Assembly: GCF_000341065.1 (NCBI RefSeq)
Contig: NZ_ANAX01000102.1
Coordinates: forward strand, 2,797 to 56,310
Length of the DNA stretch: 53,514 bases
Direction of reading: 5' to 3'
DNA from: Nocardiopsis halotolerans DSM 44410
GTDB lineage: Bacteria > Actinomycetota > Actinomycetes > Streptosporangiales > Streptosporangiaceae
Shown: positions 16,708 through 23,781 of the stretch, piece after piece
Layout: each line of letters opens with the position of its first letter
Numbering within the stretch: position 1 is the stretch's first letter
The notes under the pieces: model-generated
Seen by the model: the letters and a program-made list of their open reading frames with translations, nothing else
The model's database searches: none
Told to the model about the DNA's origin: nothing
Translations under genes and position numbers: made by a program

Positions 16708-17672
16708 CAGAGTGCTCTCCGCGGTCGTCGGTCAGTGTCGAACGGTCTGGCGTCGGACGGTCCGGTGCCCGCTGTTCCTGGGACCGCGACCGCGGAGGAG
16801 TAGAGGCGCATGATCGCGGACATGTCGAGGTCTCCGTGCCCCTCCGCCACGACGCGGCGCAAACCCCGGTCGGCGGCCTCGCCCAGCGGAACCTCCGCGC
16901 GGTGCTCCCGCGCGGCGTCGACCGCGTAGCGGACGTCCTTAGCGATGAGCCCGAGTCGACACATGATCTGGTCGTGACGGTCGGAGAGCATGTTGTCCGA
17001 GTACGTGGACGCCACCCCGGACGCCCAACCATAGGTCGAGAGGATCTCGCCCACCGTCCCGGTGGGGAGCCCCATACAGTCCGACAGGTTGAGGGCCTCC
17101 GAGAGGGCGGCCAGGAGGGAGGCCGCCAACAGATTGTGCGCCAGCTTAAAACGGGTGCCGAACCCAGGGGGGCCCAGGCGATAGACCCGCTCGGTCAGAA
17201 CATCGGTGACCGGTCTGAGGAGTTCGGCGGTCTCGTCGTCCGCTCCCAGGAACATGATGAGCTCCCCGCTACGGGCACGCGGTCGGCTCCCCGTCACCGG
17301 GGCGTCCGCCGGCAGACCGCCGCAGGCCTCGACCATCCGAGCCCAGGTGTCGGCCCACCGGTGGCTCAGGGTGGAGCACTCCATGGCGACCGCGCCGGTG
17401 CGCAACCCGGCCAGGGCCCCATCCGGTCCGGTCCAGACGGCGCGGCCTGCGTCGTCGTCGGCGACGACAGAGCAGATGAGGTCGGCGCCCTCCGCGGCCT
17501 CCCGAGGCGTGGCGGCGACCTCGTCCGCACCCGCGACCGCCCGGAGCCGTTCCACCCCACGGTTGTACAGGCGCAGTCGGAACCCGGACCGACGGAGCAG
17601 GGGGATCATCTCCGAGGCCATGACACCGGCCCCTAGGACCGCCACGGTGCGGATGCGCGGTTCCCGGCTCAT
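16707..17672 (-). CDS. NAD(P)-dependent beta-hydroxyacid dehydrogenase family
   Basis: A 321-residue enzyme of the 3-hydroxyisobutyrate dehydrogenase/imine reductase superfamily. The dinucleotide loop is VAVLGAGVMASEM, the substrate loop ADAPVTGSRPRARSGEL, and the catalytic Lys sits in GFGTRFKLAHNLLAA, followed by the KD of IAKDVRYA. It would reduce or oxidise a beta-hydroxy acid, a related ketone or an imine. Substrate is unknown. ATG 17672 overlaps the BacA-like stop as ATGA, which indicates coupling. The GxGxxA ending of the nucleotide loop differs slightly from the common GLGxMG. It carries a 20-residue disordered C-terminus. Confidence 0.88.
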   Translation of the reverse strand: MSREPRIRTVAVLGAGVMASEMIPLLRRSGFRLRLYNRGVERLRAVAGADEVAATPREAAEGADLICSVVADDDAGRAVWTGPDGALAGLRTGAVAMECSTLSHRWADTWARMVEACGGLPADAPVTGSRPRARSGELIMFLGADDETAELLRPVTDVLTERVYRLGPPGFGTRFKLAHNLLAASLLAALSEALNLSDCMGLPTGTVGEILSTYGWASGVASTYSDNMLSDRHDQIMCRLGLIAKDVRYAVDAAREHRAEVPLGEAADRGLRRVVAEGHGDLDMSAIMRLYSSAVAVPGTAGTGPSDARPFDTDRRPRRAL

Positions 17673-18313
17673 GGGGTCACCGATCGCGCGATCTCGGTGC
17701 GGTTGCGCGGGTCGGGCCCGTACAGGCACCAGACCATGCTGGGGTGCATGGTCTCCAGGACCGTGAGGTTTCCCAGCTCCTCGACCACGTCGACGGATCC
17801 GATGCACGCGTCGACCTCACCGGAGGAGGCCTTGTACGCACCGAGCGGTTTCGCGGTGACGAAGGTGAGGCGCGCGGTAGGGGGAAGGAGTCGTTTCGCG
17901 AACGCCAGGGTGGCGGGGTGCAGGGCGGCCGAGCCGATGTGATCCCTCACCTGTGCCTTCGCGGGGTTGACGGCCAGGCACATGGGTTTGGTGGGGCTCT
18001 CCCAAACGCACGCCAGGTTGAGCCTGCCGTGGTAGCGAAAGTGCACGTCGGCCCAGTTGTCGACCACCGCGCCGTCGACGATGTCGAGGTATCCGGCGGC
18101 GACGAGGGCATAGGAGGAGTGCTTCAGCGCGTGTTCGATGGCCTCGGGAAAGGAGTCCTTCAGCACGACGTCCTCGGACCACCTCCGGGCCTCGTTCTCG
18201 GCGTCGGTCCCCTTCGGTCCGAGCGTGGCGATCGCCCGGCCAAGGCCCGCAGGGGGCGGTGATCCCTTCGGGAAGGGCCGCGTCGCCAGCCGTTCCGCTC
18301 GTTTCTGTGCCAT
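17669..18313 (-). CDS. BacA/prephenate dehydratase-like protein
   Basis: A 214-residue protein with the type 2 periplasmic-binding fold of prephenate dehydratase and its decarboxylase offshoot BacA. The start IATLGPKGTDAENEA matches the YLGPxGTxxE motif. Then come DSFPEAIEHAL, a middle strand LACVWESPTKPMCLAVNP, HPATLAFAKRLLP, and the end PSMVWCLYGP, which parallels PMSWSLFGKG of bacilysin BacA. There is no ACT regulatory domain. BacA-type enzymes decarboxylate prephenate without aromatisation, giving dihydro-tyrosine type precursors. Prephenate as the substrate is inference. ATG 18313 follows GGAACTCGGAAGAG. Confidence 0.68.
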   Translation of the reverse strand: MAQKRAERLATRPFPKGSPPPAGLGRAIATLGPKGTDAENEARRWSEDVVLKDSFPEAIEHALKHSSYALVAAGYLDIVDGAVVDNWADVHFRYHGRLNLACVWESPTKPMCLAVNPAKAQVRDHIGSAALHPATLAFAKRLLPPTARLTFVTAKPLGAYKASSGEVDACIGSVDVVEELGNLTVLETMHPSMVWCLYGPDPRNRTEIARSVTP

Positions 18314-18371
18314 CTCTTCCGAGTTCCTCCGGTGGTGTGCCCGGTCGGGCCTGCTCTGGTTTTCCCTGGTC

Positions 18372-19070
18372 TCAGCCGGCCGGGGCGCCAAGATCATCGA
18401 CCAGGGCAGTCATGACCTCCGCCGGCGCGCCCTGGAGGTAGAAGTGGTCACCCTCGAAAACCCGGAAGGTGAACGGTCCGGTCCCGTGCTCCCGCCATAC
18501 GGAGAGCTCGGCGTGGTCGACCTGCCGGTCGGCAGCGCCCACGTAGACGACCAAGGGCAGGTCGAGCCGGGTCCGTGGGCGCGCACGAAGCTCCCGATCG
18601 AGGTCCAGGTGCCATCGCAGGGTGCCCAGGTGCATACGAAGCATCCGCGGATGCCGGGCCAGCTCCTCGGGGACCCCACCGATTGAGGTGATCGCCCTGA
18701 CCAGTTCGTCGTCACCCATGAGGGCGTGCGGGGCACCCGGTTCTGCGACCCCCGGGGCAGCACACGCGGATACCACCAGACACAGCGGACGCGGCCCCGG
18801 CAAGGGGGCCAGTGCCCGTGCCGTCTCAAACGCGAGGGTGGCCCCCATGCTGTGACCGAGGAGGCCGTAGGGGCGGTCGCCGGAACGCTCACGGACGGTG
18901 CGGGCGAGTGTCTCCGCCAGGGTCGTCGCGTGGGGCCGTGCGACCTCCGCACGGGGAGGGATTTCGATCGGACACACTTCGATCCCGGGCGCGAGGGCGG
19001 GGCGCCAAGGGGCGAAGAATCGTGCGTTCCCCCCAGCGTGGGGGAAACAGAAGAGCCGGATGGGGGACAG
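18372..19070 (-). CDS. Type II (editing) thioesterase
   Basis: An alpha/beta hydrolase of the GrsT/TEII class, about 232 residues. The N-terminus LSPIRLFCFPHAGGNARFF contains the oxyanion-loop signature FPHAGG. The nucleophile is Ser74 in GLLGHSMGATLAFE, and the acid and base are in GAADRQVDH and EGDHFYLQ. TEII enzymes release stalled or wrong acyl groups from carrier proteins, so its likely target here is the stand-alone ACP at 21439. No ATG, GTG or TTG precedes the FPHAGG strand in frame. A CTG at 19070 with AAGGAG 9 nt upstream is the best start. The ATG/GTG starts inside the gene would remove the oxyanion loop. Confidence 0.85.
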   Translation of the reverse strand: MSPIRLFCFPHAGGNARFFAPWRPALAPGIEVCPIEIPPRAEVARPHATTLAETLARTVRERSGDRPYGLLGHSMGATLAFETARALAPLPGPRPLCLVVSACAAPGVAEPGAPHALMGDDELVRAITSIGGVPEELARHPRMLRMHLGTLRWHLDLDRELRARPRTRLDLPLVVYVGAADRQVDHAELSVWREHGTGPFTFRVFEGDHFYLQGAPAEVMTALVDDLGAPAG

Positions 19071-19102
19071 CGGTGACAGCTCCTTGGTCAGGGTGGAGGC
19101 GC

Positions 19103-19918
19103 TCAGGCGGGGTCGGCCTGCTCTGACGCGTTCGACAGGGATACGGTCAGACGGTCGAACTCCTCGGCGGTGAGGGTCCCGACGAACACCTCGCCAAACA
19201 GGCGGTTGGTCGTGTCCTCCGCCCGCTTCCAGGCCTGGTGCAGGTCGGGGTGCTGCTCGGCCCGGGCCATGAGCTCGTCCACCTCAGGCTCACTCCAACC
19301 GCTGCGCAGGAGACGCGCCCGGCCCCCTTCGAAGCGGTCCGCCACGATGGCGAGGGGGATGTCAAGTCCGTGGACGCGGAGCGCCGCAAAGTGGAGGCCG
19401 CCTCTCAGCTCGCGCACGAGCATCAAGGCGTGGGCGAGCAGAGCACGGTCGCTCTCAGGGCGGGGGGCGGACCGCCAGCCCGCGAACAGGGGGAGGGCAC
19501 CGGCGTCAGCGCGGTCGGCGATGGTGAGCAGGGTGCGGGCCAGAGCGCCTTCGTCACCGGTTTCGGGAAGGTTGCGCTCTCCCCACTCCCAGCAGACCTC
19601 GCTGTAGTGCCGGAGCGCATCCTCACCGGTCAGAGTGCGTGATCTGCGCAAGACGTACTTCATGAACCACTCCGGGAAGATCCCGAAGACCTGGGTCGCG
19701 GTGGCCAGGGAAGGGGTGCCGGTAGCGGAAAGCCTGCCGCGTACGTAGAGGCTGCGCTCCCGCACCCCGATTTCCGCCTCGCGTTCCGCGATGTTGGACG
19801 ACCTCATGAACTCGCCTCCGACACGGACGATGAGATCCCGGCTCGTCTCTGCCAGCAGGGAAGCACGTTCGACCTTCGAATGGCCGGATGTGGACACATC
19901 ACCGAGAGGGGTGGGCAT
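19103..19918 (-). CDS. SCO6745-family protein, first gene of the minus operon
   Basis: A 271-residue helical protein that resembles the actinobacterial SCO6745 family: FGIFPEWFMKYVLRRS, ALLAHALMLVRELRGGLHFAALRVHGLDIPLAI, and RLLRSGWSEPEVDEL then WKRAEDTTNRLFGEVF near the C-terminus. Function of the family is unknown; a winged-helix-like segment near the C-terminus is typical. It might be regulatory or enzymatic. ATG 19918 has GGAAGG 8 nt upstream, and that site is half buried in a predicted stem (see the leader feature). It is followed 32 bp later by the thioesterase gene. The family assignment is from recall of conserved phrases, moderate confidence. Confidence 0.6.
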   Translation of the reverse strand: MPTPLGDVSTSGHSKVERASLLAETSRDLIVRVGGEFMRSSNIAEREAEIGVRERSLYVRGRLSATGTPSLATATQVFGIFPEWFMKYVLRRSRTLTGEDALRHYSEVCWEWGERNLPETGDEGALARTLLTIADRADAGALPLFAGWRSAPRPESDRALLAHALMLVRELRGGLHFAALRVHGLDIPLAIVADRFEGGRARLLRSGWSEPEVDELMARAEQHPDLHQAWKRAEDTTNRLFGEVFVGTLTAEEFDRLTVSLSNASEQADPA

Positions 19919-19928
19919 GGGTTTCGCC

Positions 19929-20008
19929 TTCCGTATCTGTGAACTTCTTACGGAAACCCTCGCAAGAGGGTTCCCCTCTCTCCAAGAGGGAGCACGTCTC
20001 GTTCCGTA
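19929..20008 (-). promoter_or_regulatory. Structured 5' leader, possible bistable RNA switch
   Basis: On the minus-strand transcript upstream of ATG 19918 there are three consecutive stem-loops. CCCTCT/AGAGGG is at 19974-19990. AACCCTC/GAGGGTT is at 19955-19972, with loop UUGC on the transcript. UUCCGUA/UACGGAA is at 19929-19955, and its 3' strand contains GGAA of the Shine-Dalgarno GGAAGG. A second UACGGAA lies upstream at 20002-20008. It could pair with the same UUCCGUA strand and free the ribosome site. The two pairings are mutually exclusive. No known riboswitch family is recognised. The promoter was not located. Confidence 0.55.
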
Positions 20009-20173
20009 GTACCAGCGAGGGCTTGCGAAATGGGTGAAACACAAGGTCAAGACCGCTTTCCTGGAAGGCTTCCCGGGACCGCCAAGGAGCGTTGGGGGAG
20101 TGCCTGTGTCTCGATAAGGGGTTTCCTTCTCGCCAGTGGACGGGAGCAGACACTAGCCCCATGAAAGTGTGAA

Positions 20174-20206
20174 CGCAAGATTAACCAGAACCTGAAAAAC
20201 CTTGCG
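20174..20206. promoter_or_regulatory. Inverted repeat in the divergent control region
   Basis: CGCAAG (20174-20179) and CTTGCG (20201-20206) form a 6-bp inverted repeat with a 21-bp spacer. The same half-site also occurs at 19961-19966 and 20022-20027. It could be a regulator half-site pattern. Confidence 0.3.
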
Positions 20207-20279
20207 TGTGTGACTTGATCGGTGGTAGCTTCTCGCCGTGGCTCTAGCCGGAAAGCCCTAATGATCAGGCTTAACGCGC

Positions 20280-20322
20280 CTCTTGCTCTTGTGTTGACCA
20301 AGCAAGAGAGAGCAAGGATCTT
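20280..20322 (+). promoter_or_regulatory. Candidate promoter and operator for the plus operon
   Basis: CTCTTGCT (20280-20287) and AGCAAGAG (20301-20308) are a perfect 8-bp inverted repeat. It brackets TTGACC (20294-20299), a -35-like box. A weak -10 (GATCTT, 20317-20322) is 17 bp downstream. The plus operon starts at 20389. A repressor on this palindrome would block the -35 region. Confidence 0.4.
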
Positions 20323-20388
20323 TACTCCGGGTGCGTGAGTGTTGGTCTGCCCCGGCGCCATCATTCACATCAGGAAGACAGGAGTACC

Positions 20389-21393
20389 GTGCGGATCTCT
20401 CTTCCGATCGAGGTCCCCCTGGCCTCCGGGTATCAGTTCTACGCCTTTCCCCTGGCCATCCTCGCCACCGTCGAGGACGCCACCGACTGGGTGCTGAGCA
20501 ACCACATACACGTGGTGTACGACCCCAGGAAGCAGAGGGCTCCGGTCCCCTTCGCGTTCTACTTCTTCGACTACTCGCGGAGCCCCTGGCTGGAAACGGT
20601 CAAGACGGACCGGTTCTGGATGGCGGCCACCGGGCAGGACGCCGTGTCGGTCTGCAGGGACGCCATCGCCGCCGGGTACTACCCGTACCTGAATCTCAAC
20701 GAGTTCCGGGTACCGGGCCGCGACGCCACAGGGAAACGCGACCAGTCCCACGACGTGCTCCTGTGCGGATTCGACGACGGGGCAGGGGTCTTCGAGCTGC
20801 TGGGCTACTCGGACACGGGAACGCTGGACCGCTCACACATCGGCTACCGGGACTTCGCCGCGGGATACGCCGACCTCGACGCCATTCCGAACGGCTGCCA
20901 CCAGGTCTTCTTCTACAGAGTCAGTCGTGACTGCGACTACACGATGAACCCCTCACTCGTCGGAGAGGCCCTGGAGGAGTACCTGCGGGGGGACAACGCG
21001 TCGCTGCGCTTCGGCTCGCTCCAGACCCCCTGGAACCGCGTCTACGGGATTCGGTCCTACGACCTTCTCTCCGAGTACGTCACCGACTACGTCTCCGGAG
21101 CCGAGCGTTACGACATCCGGAACCTGCACGTCCTCTGGGAACACAAACACCTGATGACCCTGCGGCTCGAGCGACTCACCGAACTGACAGGGAAGGACTG
21201 CCTCTCCGGACTGGCGACAACGTTCCGAGAGGTGGAGGCCGACGCGCTAGCCCTGCGAAACGGGATGTTGAAGTACGAGCTCAGCGGGCGTTCCTCCCGT
21301 TTCGCGGACACCTGGAAAGCACGCCTGGAACGGGTCAGGGAACGGGAGACGGAGATTCTCCGCAGCGCCGTCGAAGCCCTTCGTCCGACATGA
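20389..21393 (+). CDS. BtrH-like (C39-fold) putative acyltransferase
   Basis: A 334-residue protein resembling the BtrH N-terminal family, cysteine-protease-like enzymes. BtrH of butirosin moves an amino-acyl chain from an ACP to an aminoglycoside. The family pattern is seen in YYPYLNLNEF, SHDVLLCGFDDGAGVFELLGYSD (His and following Asp region of the C39-like core) and a helical C-terminal half (about 200-334). I do not see a cysteine in the first 60 residues, where the family nucleophile is expected, so catalysis is uncertain. The GTG start 20389 has AGGAG 4 nt upstream. An ACP gene follows 45 bp later, so transfer from that ACP is inferred. Confidence 0.65.
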   Translation: MRISLPIEVPLASGYQFYAFPLAILATVEDATDWVLSNHIHVVYDPRKQRAPVPFAFYFFDYSRSPWLETVKTDRFWMAATGQDAVSVCRDAIAAGYYPYLNLNEFRVPGRDATGKRDQSHDVLLCGFDDGAGVFELLGYSDTGTLDRSHIGYRDFAAGYADLDAIPNGCHQVFFYRVSRDCDYTMNPSLVGEALEEYLRGDNASLRFGSLQTPWNRVYGIRSYDLLSEYVTDYVSGAERYDIRNLHVLWEHKHLMTLRLERLTELTGKDCLSGLATTFREVEADALALRNGMLKYELSGRSSRFADTWKARLERVRERETEILRSAVEALRPT

Positions 21394-21438
21394 CCGGCCC
21401 CGTGCCCACCCCTTCCCCTGAAGAACAGGAGACGACCT

Positions 21439-21696
21439 TTGGAAACACTCGACCGAGTGCGGAGAATCGTTGCCGAGAACTCCGGGCTCGACGAATCCAC
21501 GGACGTGTCAGCCCCGGACACGAACCTTTGGGACGCCGGTATGGACTCGGCGCGCAGCGTACGCATCATGATCGCCGTCGAGGACGAGTTCGACGTGGAG
21601 ATGCCGGACGAACTCCTCACCAGGGAAACCTTCTCCAGCATACGGGCCCTGGCCGAAGCGGTCCTCTCCATCACCGGTGAACAGGAGGCGGGATGA
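21439..21696 (+). CDS. Stand-alone acyl/aminoacyl carrier protein
   Basis: An 85-residue carrier protein. The phosphopantetheine attachment serine is Ser37 in NLWDAGMDSARSVRIMI, a slight variant of the DSL motif (DSA). Helix III carries FSSIRALAEAV. It is acidic, as expected for interacting partners. The start is TTG 21439 with AGGAG 7 nt upstream. The stop overlaps the flavoprotein start as ATGA (21693). The neighbouring ligase gene at 22846 is of the kind that charges such proteins with an amino acid. No phosphopantetheinyl transferase gene is in the window, so a genome-encoded one must act. Confidence 0.9.
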   Translation: METLDRVRRIVAENSGLDESTDVSAPDTNLWDAGMDSARSVRIMIAVEDEFDVEMPDELLTRETFSSIRALAEAVLSITGEQEAG

Positions 21697-22868
21697 CCGT
21701 CACGGAACCCGCCCGGGAGGCAGTAGGAACGGAACCGGTCACAAAGGCCGCGCGCATCGCCCAGAAGGTGCTCGCCAAGCACTCCCGGGATGTGGACCGC
21801 GGGGCCCGCTTCCCCGTGGAGGGCATCGATGCCCTCAGACGTGCGCGCTTGCTGTGCGCGGTCGCGAGCGGGGAACAGGGCCTCGGACCGGAGGGCGGGG
21901 TCGCCGCGCTCGCCGACATCGCGGTCGCCCTCGCCCGCTCATGCGGGGCCACGGCGATGATCTGGGCCATGAATCAGATCCAAGTCGCCTGCTTGCTCAG
22001 GCACGGGCGGTCCGTTCCGGAACTGCGGGACCGCCTGGACCATATCGTCAGCCGGCAGTGCCTGGTCGCCTCCGTCACCAGCGAAAAGGCCGTCGGCGGC
22101 GATCTCGGCAGCAGCGGCGCGGCGGTCGTGCCATCCGGTGAAGGCCTCTCCGTCCAGAAGAGTTCCCCCGTCATCTCCTACGGTGCCTACGCCGACTTCC
22201 TCCTCGTGACCGCACGGCGGTCCGAGGACGCGGCCCCCAACGACCAGGTCCTAGTCCTCGCTGACCGGGAGCAGACCGCCCTGACACAGAGTGGGGTATG
22301 GGACTCGCTCGGTATGCGGGGGACCTGCAGCCCACCCTTCGAACTTTCGTCCAAGTTCTCGGCGGAACAGGTGTTCCCGGCACCGTTCAGGCAGATCGCC
22401 GAGGACACTATGACCCCTATCGCCCATGTACTCCAGGCAGCGGTCTGGTGCGGGCTCGCCACGGAGGCCGTGCACCGGGCCGCGCGCCTCGCACGCAGAC
22501 GGGACCACCCCTCACCCCTCCTGGGGGAGGCCCAGTGGCGCCTCGACGCGCTCCAAGCACAGATCTCGGCGGCGGTGGATCTGGTCAGCCGCCTGTGGTC
22601 CGCAGACCACAGTGCGTCGATGTCGCAAAGCGCGCGCCTGAACGCGCTCAAGGTCGGCGCCTCCGAACTGGCGACTGACATCGCCCAGATCGCGCTGCGC
22701 GCAACAGGCATGCCCGGCTACCTGGAGCACGGCGACCACTCGGTCGCCCGCATCCTGCGCGACCTCCTGTCCGCGCCCCTCATGGTCTCCAACCAGCGTC
22801 TGCTCTCCGCCAACACCACTTTGGCCGCTTCGGTGAAGGGAAGTTATGAACACCGTTTCCTTGGATGA
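21693..22868 (+). CDS. Acyl-CoA dehydrogenase-like flavoprotein
   Basis: A 391-residue member of the acyl-CoA dehydrogenase superfamily (N-terminal helices to about 120, middle beta domain to about 230, C-terminal helices). Visible marks are RFPVEGIDALRRARLL, SVTSEKAVGGDLGSSGAA in the substrate region, and RILRDLLSAPLMVSNQRLL near the end, where the FAD-interacting Arg-Asp of the family lies. Related enzymes oxidise or N-oxygenate carrier-bound or free substrates. Here it overlaps the ACP gene (ATGA) and the ligase gene (23 nt), so an aminoacyl-ACP substrate is a natural inference. Oxidation versus monooxygenation cannot be told. Confidence 0.85.
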   Translation: MTVTEPAREAVGTEPVTKAARIAQKVLAKHSRDVDRGARFPVEGIDALRRARLLCAVASGEQGLGPEGGVAALADIAVALARSCGATAMIWAMNQIQVACLLRHGRSVPELRDRLDHIVSRQCLVASVTSEKAVGGDLGSSGAAVVPSGEGLSVQKSSPVISYGAYADFLLVTARRSEDAAPNDQVLVLADREQTALTQSGVWDSLGMRGTCSPPFELSSKFSAEQVFPAPFRQIAEDTMTPIAHVLQAAVWCGLATEAVHRAARLARRRDHPSPLLGEAQWRLDALQAQISAAVDLVSRLWSADHSASMSQSARLNALKVGASELATDIAQIALRATGMPGYLEHGDHSVARILRDLLSAPLMVSNQRLLSANTTLAASVKGSYEHRFLG

Positions 22869-23781
22869 CTCCCCTTCCTTGGATGGCTCTCCGGCAGGGG
22901 CCCTCAACGCAGATCTATCCCGGTTCTCCGTCAGCACCCCGGAACCAGGGGTGCGACTGCTGACCGGACTCCACGAACAGGTGGTCGACGTCCTGCGGGA
23001 GGGCCTCGCCGACGCCTTCGCCCCCTACCGGCCCTCCGTCTTCTGGGGACCGCCCGTCATCTCCCGCTCCGCCCCGGTTCGCGCCGGGTACGCGGACTCC
23101 TTCCCGCACCTGCTGGCCGAAGTGGGAGCGGCCCGACCGGGTGAGGGGATCGCGGAGGAGGGGGTGCCGGCCTCTGGCGGGGACAGCGGGAGAGGGCGGG
23201 CCAGCGGCCTAGTCCTCGTCCCAGCCGCCTGCCACCACGTCTACACCATGCTCAGCGGCCGGGAAGTGGCCTCCCCTTCGGCCTTCACCACCGAGAGCCC
23301 GTGCTTCCGCGACGAGTCCACGACCGAACACGGACGGCTACTCAGCTTCCGCCAGCGGGAGGCGGTGTTCGTGGCCGAGCCCAAGACCTGCGTCGAACTA
23401 CGGGAAAGCTCCCTGGAACGGGTTCGAGACTGGCTGACCGGCCTGGGCATCCGGCACACCGTCGAAGCCGCCTCCGACCCCTTCTTCGGTCCCGGGAAGC
23501 GGTTGCTCAAGGCGTCCCAACGGGAGCAGCGACTCAAGTGGGAGTTCCACGCCGACACCGGTGGGGGGCGGGTGCAAGCCCTCGGTTCCTCCAACCACCA
23601 CAAGGACCACTTCACCTCCTCGTTCAGCATCCGGGGACCTGAAGGCGCCCCGGTACACACCTCCTGCGTCGGCTTCGGGCTCGAACGCGTGGTCCTGGCC
23701 CTCATTGCGGCGCACGGCCCCGACCCGGCGAACTGGCCCTTCCGTGTCGGGGACCAGAGGGGAAACGATGATTCGCGCTGA
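22846..23781 (+). CDS. Amino acid:[carrier protein] ligase (SerRS-like)
   Basis: A 311-residue homolog of the class II aminoacyl-tRNA-synthetase core without tRNA-binding parts, the amino acid:[carrier protein] ligase family. Class II motif 2 is ESPCFRDEST then GRLLSFRQREAVFVAE, and motif 3 is TSCVGFGLERVVLAL. The zinc ligands typical of atypical SerRS-like enzymes fit Cys in PAACHHVY and in TSCVGFG. DPFFG and NHHKDHFTSSF are family phrases. Known members activate small amino acids such as Gly or Ala and load them on a dedicated ACP, so the ACP at 21439 is the probable partner. Which amino acid is loaded is not readable. ATG 22846 is preceded by GAAGGGAAGTT. Confidence 0.85.
   Translation: MNTVSLDDSPSLDGSPAGALNADLSRFSVSTPEPGVRLLTGLHEQVVDVLREGLADAFAPYRPSVFWGPPVISRSAPVRAGYADSFPHLLAEVGAARPGEGIAEEGVPASGGDSGRGRASGLVLVPAACHHVYTMLSGREVASPSAFTTESPCFRDESTTEHGRLLSFRQREAVFVAEPKTCVELRESSLERVRDWLTGLGIRHTVEAASDPFFGPGKRLLKASQREQRLKWEFHADTGGGRVQALGSSNHHKDHFTSSFSIRGPEGAPVHTSCVGFGLERVVLALIAAHGPDPANWPFRVGDQRGNDDSR

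Noticed and set aside
20389-23781. Azaserine/triacsin-type hydrazinoacetate loading
   Set aside because: The lysine hydroxylase and MetRS-cupin fusion expected for N-N bond formation are absent from the window. Only the carrier-loading logic is shared.
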